Below are positions 10,377 to 21,191 of a stretch of DNA of 64,000 nucleotides, one piece after another (the first letter of the stretch is position 1; each line of letters opens with the position of its first letter). The stretch is from CAVXJN01 sp963762165 (GTDB lineage: Bacteria > Pseudomonadota > Gammaproteobacteria > JASBUN01): assembly GCA_963762165.1 (NCBI GenBank), contig CAVXJN010000003.1, forward strand, positions 1,831,090 to 1,895,089. Direction: 5' to 3'. Made by a program: the position numbers and the translations under genes. The notes under the pieces are model-generated. The model did not search any database, had not been told where the DNA came from, and saw nothing but the letters and a program-made list of their open reading frames with translations.

Positions 10377-10717
10377 GGTTCATCCCGGGACGGCGGTTCG
10401 ATGCCGTCGATGTGATCGGTGCCCAGAACGTGACGGGTGCGCAGCGCCAGAACCAGCACGAACGCAGTCATCGCGAACCCGATCACGATTGCGGTCAGTA
10501 CCAGCGCCTGGGGCAGTGGGTCGGTGTAAGCAGTTGCCTGCGCATCGATGAGGGGCGGTTGGTTCAGCCGCAGACCGCCGCTGGCAAACAGCAACAGGTT
10601 GACTGCGTAGGACAACAGTGTCAGCCCGAGCACCACCGAAAACGTGCGTGCCCGCAGCGTGAGGTAGATACCACTGGCGCCGAGCACGCCGATTGCGCTG
10701 GCGATCAGGAATTCCAT
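10373..10717 (-). CDS. mnhC: Mrp Na+/H+ antiporter subunit C, NuoK-like
   Basis: 114-residue, three-helix subunit homologous to NuoK. The MEFLIASAIGVLGASGIYLTLRAR start and the ALVLTAIVIGFAMTAFVLVL helix with its conserved acidic/polar pattern are present. Start is the ATG at 10717, chosen because it gives the usual family N terminus; the open frame upstream of it is antisense-like noise inside mnhA. Overlaps the mnhA stop by 13 bases. Confidence 0.95.
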   Translation of the reverse strand: MEFLIASAIGVLGASGIYLTLRARTFSVVLGLTLLSYAVNLLLFASGGLRLNQPPLIDAQATAYTDPLPQALVLTAIVIGFAMTAFVLVLALRTRHVLGTDHIDGIEPPSRDEP

Positions 10718-13515
10718 GTTCGTTCCCCGGCTGGTTGCGGGCCGCTGACGCGGCCGAGTCGCGCCAGAATCAACATCACCGAACCGATTACAGTCAGAAA
10801 GACACCGAAATCGAAAGCCATTGCACTGGCCAGTTCGATATCGCCGATGAGCGGCAGCGTAATGTGTCCGAAACTGCTGGTAAGAAACGGCGCGCCGAAT
10901 ACGAGACTCGCCAGCCCGGTGGCCGTCGCCAGCGCCAGGCCGAAGGCGATGATCGTGCGATGACCGGCGTGGAGGCGATCGCGCGCCCACCCGGCGCCGC
11001 TGGCGAGATATTGAAGAATCAGCGCAATCGAAGTGATCAATCCAGCGATGAAACCGCCGCCAGGGGCGTTGTGGCCGCGCAGAAGTACGTACACCGAAAC
11101 CATCAGTGCCAGCGGCAGCAGCAGTCGGGAAAGCACCTGCAATACCAACGGATGCGGATCCTGCGACCAGCGCCCGTCTGCATCGTCGCCATGGGGGCGG
11201 TCCATGTAAAGACTGCCGAGCAACGCGAAAATGCCGAGTGCGGCAATCGCCAGCACCGTACTCTCGCCAAGGGTGTCAAAGCCCCGGAAGTCCACCAGGA
11301 TGACATTGACCACGTTGCGTCCGCCGGCGTCGCCGACGCTGTGTTGCAAATAGTAATCGGAAATTCGTTTTCCTGGCGTCAGCATCGCATCCCAGGCCAG
11401 TAATGCCATGCCAAGGCCGCCGCCCAATGCCAACGCGATGTCCCGGCCGCGCCGCAGGACGCTGCTTTCCGATGGTGAATGCTGCGGGAGAAAATACAGC
11501 GCCAGCAACATCAGGATGATGGTGGCGATTTCCACCGATAACTGCGTCAATGCAAGGTCCGGCGCTGAAAGCCGGGCGAATGTCAGCGATATCACCAAGC
11601 CGATGACGCCTATGGCAATCAACGCGAACAAACGTTGTCGATGATAAAAAACCACAGCGATGCTGGTGAGCATGAGACAGATCCACGCCACTACCGCGAC
11701 TGGGTCCAGCGCTGTCGGCGCGACGAATCCTCGTTCCAGAAGCCCGAACGGGTTTTGTAACCACTGCGCGCCGGCCAATACCAATGCCGACCCGGCCAAC
11801 AATGCGAGGTAACGCTGCAACGAGCCATTTTCCAGCAGGCCGGTCAGGCTGTGCGAGAAGGCCAGCAGATGTCGCAGGAACCAATCGAACGCCGCTCTGC
11901 CGCTCAAGGGAGGAAGAACCTCTTCGAAGATATAAAACATCCATCGCCGCTGGGTATAGACGGCGATGCCGGCGCCCAACGCAATGGTGCTCATCAGTAA
12001 AGGCAGACTAAACCCATGCCAGATGTTCAAGCTGTACGTCGGCAGCGTCGCGCCGACCACGCTCGTGGCCGCGACTTGCAGCAGAGCGCCGATAGTGAAT
12101 CCGGGCAGGGTGCCGACCAACAGGCAGACCGCGACCAATATCTCCACGGGCACTTTCATGTACCGTGGCGGTTCGTGGGGCGAGCGCGGCAGATCGATCG
12201 GCTCGCCGTTGAAAAACACATCGTGGACGAAGCGCACGGAATAGGTCACCGAAAACACCCCGGCGAGAGTCGCCAACAACGGCAAAAGCCAGCCCCATTC
12301 GCCTAGTGGCGCCAGGGCGACGGCCTCCGAAAAGAACATTTCCTTGGACAGAAAACCGTTCAGCAACGGCACGCCGGCCATGGCGGACGCGGCAATGATT
12401 GCCAACGCGGCTGTGTGCGGCATGTATTTCCAAAGTCCGTTGATGCGGCGCATGTCGCGGGTGCCGGTTTCGTGGTCGATGATGCCCGCGGCCATGAACA
12501 GCGAAGCCTTGAACGTGGCGTGGTTGATGATATGGAACACGCCGGCCACTGCGGCCAGCGGCGTACCCATGCCGAACAATAATGTGATCAGGCCCAGGTG
12601 GCTGATGGTGGAATAGGCAAGCAGGCCTTTCAGATCGTGCTGAAAAAGCGCCGTGTAGGCGGCGAACAGCACCGTGATCATGCCCACTCCGCCCACCAGG
12701 TAGAGCCACCATTCGGTGCCCGCAAGCGCCGGGAACAACCGCGCCAGCAGAAACACGCCTAGCTTCACCATGGTGGCCGAATGCAGGTACGCGCTCACCG
12801 GAGTCGGCGCCGCCATTGCATGGGGCAGCCAGAAATGGAAAGGGAATTGCGCCGACTTGGTGAATACGCCGAGCAGGATCAGTACCAGTGCCAGCGGATA
12901 GCGAGGATCGGCCTGAATCTGAGCACCACGCTCGAGGATGGTCGACAGCTCGTAGCTACCCGCCATCTGGCCGAGGATCAGCAGGCCGGCGAGCAGTGCG
13001 AGTCCGCCGCTGCCGGTAACCGCCAACGCCATGCGCGCACCTTGGCGGGCATCGGCCCGGTGTTTCCAATAGCCGATCAACAAGAAAGAACTCAAGCTGG
13101 TCAGCTCCCAGAACACCAGCATCAGCAGGATATTGCCCGACAGCACCACACCCAACATCGAGCCCATGAACAGCAGCAGCAGGGCATAGAAGCGGCCCAT
13201 GGGATCGTCCGGCGACAGGTAATAGCGCGCGTATAGAATCACCAGCAGGCCGATGCCAAGAATCAACAGGGCGAACAACAAGCTCAGCCCGTCGAGGCGA
13301 AACGACAGCTGCAATCCGGCTTGCGGCAACCAGTCCCAGACATCGGACACGACGTGGCCGGCGAAGATCTCGGGCGCCTGGAACAACAGCACGATCAGGG
13401 CGAGTGCCGCCACGGCGCCTGTCGTCCACGCACTCTGATTACGCCCCAGACGAATCGAAAGCGCGGGCAACCCGGCGCCTATTAAGGGAATCAGCGGAAT
13501 CAGCAGCAGGTTCAT
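10705..13515 (-). CDS. mnhA: Mrp Na+/H+ antiporter subunits A and B fused
   Basis: 936-residue protein, first gene of the operon and intact. Residues ~1-780 are MnhA: NuoL-like helices with the ELTSLSSFLLIGYWKHR and KSAQFPFHFWLPHAMAAPTPVSAYLHSATMVKLGVFL motifs, then the MnhA-specific C-terminal part. Residues ~790-936 are MnhB: LMVSVYVLLRGHNAPGGGFIAGL and the following helices. This AB fusion is the arrangement known from Pseudomonas and rhizobial Pha/Mrp systems (six genes instead of seven). The complex exchanges cytoplasmic Na+ (or K+) for protons and gives alkali and salt tolerance. Confidence 0.96.
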   Translation of the reverse strand: MNLLLIPLIPLIGAGLPALSIRLGRNQSAWTTGAVAALALIVLLFQAPEIFAGHVVSDVWDWLPQAGLQLSFRLDGLSLLFALLILGIGLLVILYARYYLSPDDPMGRFYALLLLFMGSMLGVVLSGNILLMLVFWELTSLSSFLLIGYWKHRADARQGARMALAVTGSGGLALLAGLLILGQMAGSYELSTILERGAQIQADPRYPLALVLILLGVFTKSAQFPFHFWLPHAMAAPTPVSAYLHSATMVKLGVFLLARLFPALAGTEWWLYLVGGVGMITVLFAAYTALFQHDLKGLLAYSTISHLGLITLLFGMGTPLAAVAGVFHIINHATFKASLFMAAGIIDHETGTRDMRRINGLWKYMPHTAALAIIAASAMAGVPLLNGFLSKEMFFSEAVALAPLGEWGWLLPLLATLAGVFSVTYSVRFVHDVFFNGEPIDLPRSPHEPPRYMKVPVEILVAVCLLVGTLPGFTIGALLQVAATSVVGATLPTYSLNIWHGFSLPLLMSTIALGAGIAVYTQRRWMFYIFEEVLPPLSGRAAFDWFLRHLLAFSHSLTGLLENGSLQRYLALLAGSALVLAGAQWLQNPFGLLERGFVAPTALDPVAVVAWICLMLTSIAVVFYHRQRLFALIAIGVIGLVISLTFARLSAPDLALTQLSVEIATIILMLLALYFLPQHSPSESSVLRRGRDIALALGGGLGMALLAWDAMLTPGKRISDYYLQHSVGDAGGRNVVNVILVDFRGFDTLGESTVLAIAALGIFALLGSLYMDRPHGDDADGRWSQDPHPLVLQVLSRLLLPLALMVSVYVLLRGHNAPGGGFIAGLITSIALILQYLASGAGWARDRLHAGHRTIIAFGLALATATGLASLVFGAPFLTSSFGHITLPLIGDIELASAMAFDFGVFLTVIGSVMLILARLGRVSGPQPAGERTWNS

Positions 13516-13741
13516 CGACGGTTACGGTAGTAGGGCGCCGGCTGTCGCCGCGAGTGGAAGTTCTGCGTCCGCCAGGGGTTGTTGGGAACGCTGCAGGCAA
13601 GCAGTCATTGCAATTCCAGGCAAAAATACGGGCCGAAATCCATCATAGCGGCGTCGGGCGGCAGTGACCATAGCCCGACGGTCAACATCGGCGCGGCTTC
13701 AGGTTACAATTGGCGCCCGTTTCCAGATCCAGCCAGATTCC

Positions 13742-15154
13742 ATGACCATCAGAGCTCGTTTTGCCCCCAGTCCCACCGGTTACCTGCACATCGGCGGCGC
13801 CCGCACCGCGTTGTTTTCCTGGTTGCATGCCCGCAAGCATGGCGGGCGCTTCATACTGAGAATCGAAGACACGGATCTGGAACGATCCACGGCCGAGTCC
13901 GTGAACGCAATTCTCGAGGGCATGACCTGGCTCGGGCTCGAATATGACGAAGGGCCGTTCTACCAGACTCAGCGCTTCGACCGCTATCGGGAGATCATTG
14001 CCGGCTTGCTCGATTCGGGACATGCGTATCGCTGCTACTGTTCCAAGGAGCGCCTGGAAGCGCTGCGCGCCGAGCAGATGGCGAACAAGGAGAAACCGCG
14101 CTACGACGGCCATTGCCGGAATGCGGCGCCGCGCTCGCCCGAAGAGCCGCACGTGATCCGGTTCCGCAATCCCGCCGAGGGCTCGGTGGCCGTGGACGAC
14201 CTGATTCGCGGCACCGTGGTATTCGAGAACCGCGAATTGGACGATCTGGTCGTCGCTCGCAGCGATGGTTCGCCCACCTACAACCTCACTGTAGTCGTGG
14301 ACGATCTGGATATGGGAATCACCCATGTCATCCGTGGCGACGACCATTTGAACAACACACCGCGGCAGATCAATATCCTTCGCGCCCTGGGTGCCGAGCC
14401 GCCGGTCTACGCTCATGTGCCGATGATTCTCGGTGCCGACGGCAAGCGCTTGTCCAAACGCCACGGCGCCGTGAGCGTGATGCAGTACCGGGAGGATGGC
14501 TATCTGCCGGAAGCACTGCTCAACTATCTGGTGCGACTGGGCTGGTCCCACGGTGATCGGGAAGTGTTCTCCAGCGCAGACATGATCGAATTGTTCGAGA
14601 TCGCGCACGTCAACCGCGCCGCATCGACGTTCAATCCCGAAAAGCTGCTGTGGTTGAATCAGCAATACATCAAGAACAGCGATGCGGCGCACGTGGCACA
14701 CCATTTGCGCTATCAGTTCGGCAAGTTGGGTATCGATCCGAGCGACGGACCCGACATCGTCGAAATCGTTCTTTGCCAACAGGAGCGTGCCAAGACGCTG
14801 GTGGAAATGGCACAGAACAGTGCATTCTTTTATCGCGACTTCGACGACTACGACGAGAAGGCGGCGCGCAAGAATCTGATCGCCGACATCGACGCGCCCC
14901 TGCGCGCGCTACGCGACAGATTGGCGACGACCGATTGGCATCGCGAAGCGATTCATGACGCCATAACCAGTATCGCCGAACAGTTCGAACTGAAATTGGG
15001 AAAACTCGCGCAGCCGCTGCGCGTCGCCGTGTGCGGTGGCACCGTCTCACCGCCGATCGACGTCACGGTGTTCCTGCTGGGTCGTGACACCACGTTGCGT
15101 CGGCTGGATCGCGGACTCGACTACATTGCCGACAGCGCGCAGGCGCGCGCTTGA
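13742..15154 (+). CDS. gltX: Glutamyl-tRNA synthetase
   Basis: Class I aminoacyl-tRNA synthetase that charges tRNA-Glu. HIGH motif appears as GYLHIGGARTALFSW near residue 15, the KMSKS motif as KRLSKRHG near 240. 470 residues, intact. ATG 13742 chosen because the frame matches the family start TIRARFAPSPTG. The gene is followed by tRNA-Ala, an arrangement common in gammaproteobacteria. A possible -10 hexamer TACAAT lies at 13705-13710 but its -35 partner is poor. Confidence 0.97.
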   Translation: MTIRARFAPSPTGYLHIGGARTALFSWLHARKHGGRFILRIEDTDLERSTAESVNAILEGMTWLGLEYDEGPFYQTQRFDRYREIIAGLLDSGHAYRCYCSKERLEALRAEQMANKEKPRYDGHCRNAAPRSPEEPHVIRFRNPAEGSVAVDDLIRGTVVFENRELDDLVVARSDGSPTYNLTVVVDDLDMGITHVIRGDDHLNNTPRQINILRALGAEPPVYAHVPMILGADGKRLSKRHGAVSVMQYREDGYLPEALLNYLVRLGWSHGDREVFSSADMIELFEIAHVNRAASTFNPEKLLWLNQQYIKNSDAAHVAHHLRYQFGKLGIDPSDGPDIVEIVLCQQERAKTLVEMAQNSAFFYRDFDDYDEKAARKNLIADIDAPLRALRDRLATTDWHREAIHDAITSIAEQFELKLGKLAQPLRVAVCGGTVSPPIDVTVFLLGRDTTLRRLDRGLDYIADSAQARA

Positions 15155-15191
15155 CAGTTTTCGGGGCGCAGCGTACAGTACCCGCCTTTCC

Positions 15192-16207
<1,016 letters not shown>

Positions 16208-16349
16208 GGCATAGTGCTCCTTGTGACTCAATCATTCGGTGAGTACACAGAGTAGGGTCACACGACCCACGAGCGCTATGGACTTTGGACTACGAAGGCG
16301 TCGGTCGAAACCGATTTCGCGTGTAGGATTTATCTGACGCGCGGGGATT

Positions 16350-16375
16350 GCCAGCCCGGCGTAACCCGGGCTGGC
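16350..16375 (-). terminator. Hairpin downstream of the DUF1540 gene
   Basis: Perfect 10-bp inverted repeat GCCAGCCCGG / CCGGGCTGGC with a six-base loop, starting ten bases past the stop of the gene at 16385-16681 in its direction of transcription. No U-run is evident, so factor-independent termination is not certain. Confidence 0.5.
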
Positions 16376-16384
16376 CAACGCGGT

Positions 16385-16681
16385 TCAGTGCGAATTAAAA
16401 GTCAGACAACGCACGGTGCCGCCTTTAAGGCCGACGTCGATACGGTCCGCCATACATTCGAAATCGTCGTTGTGATTGCAGGAAGTGACCTTGCACGCGC
16501 CTACGCCTGCCATTCGTTCGGCTTCCCGCGTGTGGCCGGCCGATTCCATGTAGGTATCGCACCCGGGGTGGGTGCCGTCTCCGACCGTGATGGCGCGCGC
16601 GTGGCAACACGCATCGACGTTGTAAGCGCATTCGGTCGCCGCGCATTCCGAAACCATTGGCATTTCGATGGTCATTTGCAT
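16385..16681 (-). CDS. Cysteine-rich DUF1540 protein, two repeats
   Basis: 98 residues. Two DUF1540-like units: about 12-46 (SECAATECAYN...CCHARAITV...GCDTY) and 60-95 (GACKVTSCNHNDDFECMADRIDV...VRCLTF). The regular cysteine spacing suggests metal binding, but the function of the family is unknown. The ATG at 16681 follows a clean GGAGG site. Divergent from the PRC-barrel gene with 166 bases between, so the two may share a control region. Confidence 0.8.
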   Translation of the reverse strand: MQMTIEMPMVSECAATECAYNVDACCHARAITVGDGTHPGCDTYMESAGHTREAERMAGVGACKVTSCNHNDDFECMADRIDVGLKGGTVRCLTFNSH

Positions 16682-16847
16682 GAGAGACCTCCTTCGCGAG
16701 TCCCTGTCGAATCGGGCCAAATCGTGATCTGACACTAGTTCGTAGCAACGCCTTGTCAAGCACCAGTGGCTGCGGGCAGCGTGCGGGCGGCGTTGTTCTA
16801 GGCTTGGAAGCACTGGACGCATATTTCCATGAGACAAGGAGGGAGCC

Positions 16848-17951
16848 ATGCATACGACACGTACATCGCAACGGATTCGCCGCTCGGTGCTTGCGGCGGC
16901 CATCGGCGCAGTGTGGATCGGTGGCGCCGCAGTGGCGGCAGAACCTGCCCACCCGATGATCAAGGCGCGGGCGCAGTTGCTCAACGCCGAGGTCAAGAAT
17001 CGCCAGGGTGAGGAATTGGGTGAGATTGAAGATTTGGTGCTGGATAAGACCGGACAAATCAAGTACGTGGTGATTTCTCACGGAGGGTTTCTCGACATCG
17101 GAGACAAAGTGGTCGCGGTACCTTGGCAGGCGAGCCGGGTTTCGATCGACAAGGACAACGTCGTTATGGATATCTCCCGGGCGCAATTGGCGGAAGCCCC
17201 TAACTTCGAAAAAGACAAGTTGCCTGACATGAGCGCGCAGGAATGGGAAACGAAGGAGCGCACTTTCACCGACAGCTATGCTGCTAAGCACGAGGTCGAC
17301 GCGCCGAACACGAAAGTTTCATTTGAAAGCCTGGATACCAACAGTGACGGACACGTGAGCAAAGAGGAAGCGCAAGCCGAGCAGGCGATCAGCGCGCGCT
17401 TCGCGAAGTTGGACCGCAATGACGACGGCAAGTTGTCGCAGTGGGAATTCAACGCCTATCGGCAGCCGGCCGGAATGGCGGCAGCCGAGCCGTCCGAAAG
17501 CCCGACTGAGCAGGCGCGCGCGGCGCTGACTCCGGAGCAGCAAAAGCAGCGCGATCGAATTGCGCAGTCCAGCGAACAGCAGAACGTCACGAAGGACGCC
17601 CAAACCTACAGCGAGGCCTCCAAGGGCGGTGGCAATACCGGAAAATCCGCCGGTCAGACCGCCAAGAACAGCGAACCGGGTTCGGAACCGCAGCGGATGC
17701 AGTTCGGGCAATTGGATAAGGACTCCAACGGCCAACTCGATCGCAAGGAAGCCAAGGCGTCCGACGAGTTGGATCAGAAGTTTTCCGAATTCGATCGCAA
17801 CAGCGACGGCAAGATCGATCGGGCGGAATTCAGTGCCTTCGAAGCCGCAGAGACGGGATCCGCGAAGAACCGGCAACAGCACCAGGATCAGAAAGGGAAG
17901 CCGGAGGGCAGTCGCGATCAATCGCCCCAACGCGAACAATCGCCGCAATAA
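16848..17951 (+). CDS. Exported PRC-barrel protein with four EF-hand calcium loops
   Basis: 367 residues. Signal peptide ~1-31 ending AVAA. PRC-barrel domain ~36-115 (LLNAEVKNRQGEELGEIEDLVLD, YVVISHGGFLDIGDKVVAVPW). Four canonical EF-hand loops begin at D163 (DTNSDGHVSKEE), D189 (DRNDDGKLSQWE), D290 (DKDSNGQLDRKE) and D316 (DRNSDGKIDRAE), in two pairs separated by a Gln/Ser/Lys-rich linker; the C terminus is also Gln/Ser/Arg-rich. Likely a periplasmic calcium-binding protein; role unknown. GGAGG ribosome binding site precedes the ATG. Confidence 0.85.
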   Translation: MHTTRTSQRIRRSVLAAAIGAVWIGGAAVAAEPAHPMIKARAQLLNAEVKNRQGEELGEIEDLVLDKTGQIKYVVISHGGFLDIGDKVVAVPWQASRVSIDKDNVVMDISRAQLAEAPNFEKDKLPDMSAQEWETKERTFTDSYAAKHEVDAPNTKVSFESLDTNSDGHVSKEEAQAEQAISARFAKLDRNDDGKLSQWEFNAYRQPAGMAAAEPSESPTEQARAALTPEQQKQRDRIAQSSEQQNVTKDAQTYSEASKGGGNTGKSAGQTAKNSEPGSEPQRMQFGQLDKDSNGQLDRKEAKASDELDQKFSEFDRNSDGKIDRAEFSAFEAAETGSAKNRQQHQDQKGKPEGSRDQSPQREQSPQ

Positions 17952-18099
17952 ACGTTGGGCCGCGGACACCGGGCAAGGAGAGCCGGTGTTTGCGGGCCAA
18001 TGCTTGATCTGAATTCACTGCCTATCAATCCCGGAACCGGCGCAGTAATGCGCCGTCGACTACCATTGCGCTGGCGCCATCCGTGTTTCGGTTCCGACG

Positions 18100-20054
18100 A
18101 TGTTCATCTACCTGATTCTCGTTTACGCGGCAGCTTCGTTGCTCGCGACCATTGCCGCGCGGCGCGTCGGATTGTCGCCCATTGCCGGCTACCTAATGGT
18201 CGGGGTCGTCATGGGACCGGATCTGCTCGGCTGGGTCCACGACTCCGATGGCATACAGCAAGTGGCCGAAATCGGCGTGCTGTTCCTCATGTTTACGATC
18301 GGTCTGGAATTTTCCCTGCCGCGCTTGTTTGCCGAGCGCGCCATGGTCCTTGGCACCGGTGGCCTGCAGGTGGTTGCCACGACCACGATTTTTGCGCTGT
18401 GCGCATGGGCGTTCGGGCTCTCTCCGGTTGCAGCCGTGGCGGTGGCCGCGGCCCTGGCCATGTCGTCGACCGCCATTGCCAGCAGGCAGCTGCTGGAGCG
18501 GGGCGAGCTTCACAGCGGCCTCGGTCGTGCGGCAATCGCCGTGTTGCTGTTCCAGGATTTGGCCACGGTGTTGGTGTTGTTGGTGTTGCCGGTGCTCCCG
18601 GGGGCGTCGCCGATGGAACTGGCGGCCAAAGCCGGCTTGGTCTTGCTGCGTGGCATCTTGGTGTTCGCCGGTCTGCTGGTGATCGGGCGCTGGGTGGTGC
18701 GCCCGGCTTTTCGTCGGGTTGCATTGCTGCGTTCGCCGGAGATTTTCATGCTTGCCGTCATCCTGGCCAGCCTGGGTGCTGCCAGCATTGCGCAGATCGC
18801 CGGCCTGTCGCCGGCGCTCGGTGCGTTTCTCGCCGGGATGGTTTTGGGCGAGACCGAGTTTCGCCACCAGGTGGAATCCGATATCCGGCCGTTCCAGGAT
18901 GTGCTGCTCGGTTTGTTCTTCGTCGCGGTCGGCACATTGCTGGATCTGAAGGTGCTCGTCGCTCAGTGGCCGCTGGTGCTCGGCGTGACGCTGGCGCTCA
19001 TTCTCGGCAAAGCCGTGATCACGGGAACCGTGGCTTGGCTGCGCGGCGCGGGCCGGGTTACTGCGCTGCGGTTGGGATTCGTTCTGGCGCAAGCCGGCGA
19101 ATTCAGCCTCGTGGTGCTGTATTTGATGCGCGATCTGAACATTCTGCAAGGCAACGCCAATCAAGTGGTGTCTGAGTGCGGTGGTACTGAGCATGATGGC
19201 GGCGCCGGTATTGATCCGTTGGAATCTGCGCTGGGCCAGCCGCATCGCGTCCGGTGCGGACAGCGACCGTATCGATGCGTTACCTGCGCAAGCGACACCG
19301 CAAGGTCACGTGATCGTGTGCGGGTACGGGCGTATCGGCCAAAACGTCGTGCGGCTGCTGGAGGACCAAAACGTTCCCTATATTTGTGTCGACCTCGATC
19401 CCGACCGTATCCGGACCGCGTTGACTGCAGGTGAGCGAGTCATGTACGGCGATGTGACCCGCAGCGGTATTCTGGATGCGTGCGGCATCGGCAGTGCGCG
19501 CGCGGTTGTGATCAGCTTCGATGACCACGCCGCAGCGCTGAAAACGCTGGCGCGGATTCGGGGTCAATATCCCGAACTGCCGGTGCTGGTGCGTACCGCG
19601 GACGACTCACACCTGGAGGCGTTGATCGAGGCGGGGGCCACCGATGCCGTTCCGGACACGCTCGAGGCCAGCCTGATGCTGGGAGCCCAGTTGTTATTGG
19701 TTCTCGGGGTGCCGGCAAGGGACATCAATCAGCGCACTGACGCCATACGAGCCGATCGCTACAAATTGCTGCGGGGCATGTTTCGACGGCAAACGATCGG
19801 CGTCGGTGACGGGTGAACGTTTGCACGTGATCCGGATTCCGAAGGGCGCTTATGCTGCCCGTCGACGCCTGTCCGAACTGCAATTGGAGCGTTACGACGT
19901 GCAGATCGCCGCCGTTCGTCGAAACGGTATCCGCGGCTCGGACCCGACGCCGGATACGTTGGTACGAAGTGGCGACGTTCTGGTGTTGCGCGGTAAGCCC
20001 AAGGGCTTGGTGCGCGCGGAACGGCGTATTTTGGCCGGCCAACGCTGGGATTGA
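18100..20054 (+). CDS. KefB/KefC-type monovalent cation:proton antiporter with RCK domains (two frameshifts)
   Basis: CPA2 antiporter. Residues ~1-380 form the Na_H_Exchanger domain (GLSPIAGYLMVGVVMGPDLLG, MFTIGLEFSLPRL, LLFQDLATVLVLLVLPVLPG, LGAFLAGMVLGETEF, LAQAGEFSLVVLY). After a break at 19171 comes a TrkA-N domain with the Rossmann motif VIVCGYGRIGQNVVRLLE, and after a second break near 19803 a TrkA-C domain (GERLHVIRIPKGAYAARRRLSEL). Both breaks are +1. In Kef proteins the RCK part binds nucleotide and glutathione adducts to gate K+ efflux; the KefF partner is not nearby. Confidence 0.88.
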
Positions 20055-20223
20055 GGCGGTCTGCGCGGGCCCTTCATTACCATGTTCACGACGGAGTCTT
20101 AGTGAGAGTATGGGCCGTAGGCGGTCATACCTGGCCACTGCATTAGCCCATGCGGCAACTATTCTGAAACCCTAGCGTTCCAGTTTCGGCGCAATGGCGC
20201 CGCACAAGGAAAGGATTGCCCTA

Positions 20224-21191
20224 GTGTCGACGCAGACCGAAGACGACCGGCTCCGCGGGCGTGAGGCCCGGACACCGCAGGAGATTCCCAAGCGCGGCTG
20301 GCGTGACATTCTGTTGCGGACCAAGGATCAGATCAGCACCGACAATCTGTCCCTGGTGTCGGCGGGGGTGGCGTTCTACGCCCTGCTGGCGGTATTTCCC
20401 GGACTGGCCGCATCGGTTTCGCTCTATGGCCTGGTGACCAACGGCATGGATATCGAACGCCAATTTCAGAACCTCGCGGTGATGATGCCGTCAGAGGCGC
20501 GGCCGGTGTTGCTGGACCAGGTGCATTCGCTGGCTGGGAGCTCGGACGCCGCGCTAGGGATCACCGCCATCGGCGGCTTGTTGCTGGCCCTGCTGAGCGC
20601 CATGAAGGGCATAAAAGCCGTGATCACCGCCCTCAACATTGCTTACGATGAACGGGAAAAGCGCGGCTTCATACGGCTCAATGTGCTGGCTTTCCTCTTG
20701 ACGCTGGCGTGCGGTCGTATTTTTGGTGATCATGCTCGGCCTGGTGGTCGTCGTGCCGGCCGCGGTCGGTTTATTGCACATTTCCGGCACGTTCGGGACA
20801 GTCTTGTCGATGGTGCGCTGGCCGATCATGCTGGTCGCGGTGCTGGTCGCCCTGAGCGCGTTGTATCACTTCGCGCCGAGCCGCAGCCGCCCGCGTTGGC
20901 AGTGGGTAAGCTGGGGCTCCATAGTGGCAACTGTGCTGTGGTTGTTGGTGTCCGCGGGATTTTCGATTTACGTTCAGAATTTCGGCAACTACAACAAAGT
21001 GTATGGTTCGGTGGGGGCGTTGGTGGTGCTGCTGATGTGGTTTTATATCTCCGCGTACGCGGTGCTGCTGGGTGCGGAATTGAACGCCGAAATGGAACAC
21101 CAAACCAAGGTGGACACTACGGTCGGGCGATCCAAAGCCGATGGGCGAACGCCATGCATACGTAGCAGATACTGTAGGGGAGAGCCGATGA
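20224..21191 (+). CDS. YihY/BrkB-family inner membrane protein (two frameshifts)
   Basis: Six-helix inner-membrane protein of the YihY family (formerly annotated as ribonuclease BN, function unclear). Family motifs: DNLSLVSAGVAFYALLAVFPGLAA, LLSAMKGIKAVITALNIAYDE, and LLMWFYISAYAVLLGAELNAEMEHQT. GTG 20224 is preferred since AAGGA stands eight bases upstream; an in-frame ATG at 20194 lacks one. Frame moves +1 near 20712 and 21136; with the second repaired, the protein ends MGERHAYVADTVGESR and its TGA overlaps the next ATG (ATGA), as in other YihY proteins ending near AYVAD. Confidence 0.87.

Noticed and set aside
9717..11403. Long plus-strand frames opposite mnhA, mnhC and mnhD (up to ~236 codons)
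   Set aside because: Low-complexity Arg/Gln/Ala-rich shadows of GC-rich membrane-protein genes; no start signals and no family resemblance.
18193..19245. 350-codon minus-strand frame opposite the Kef-like antiporter
   Set aside because: Rich in His/Gln/Arg, mirrors the sense gene, no ribosome binding site; antisense shadow.
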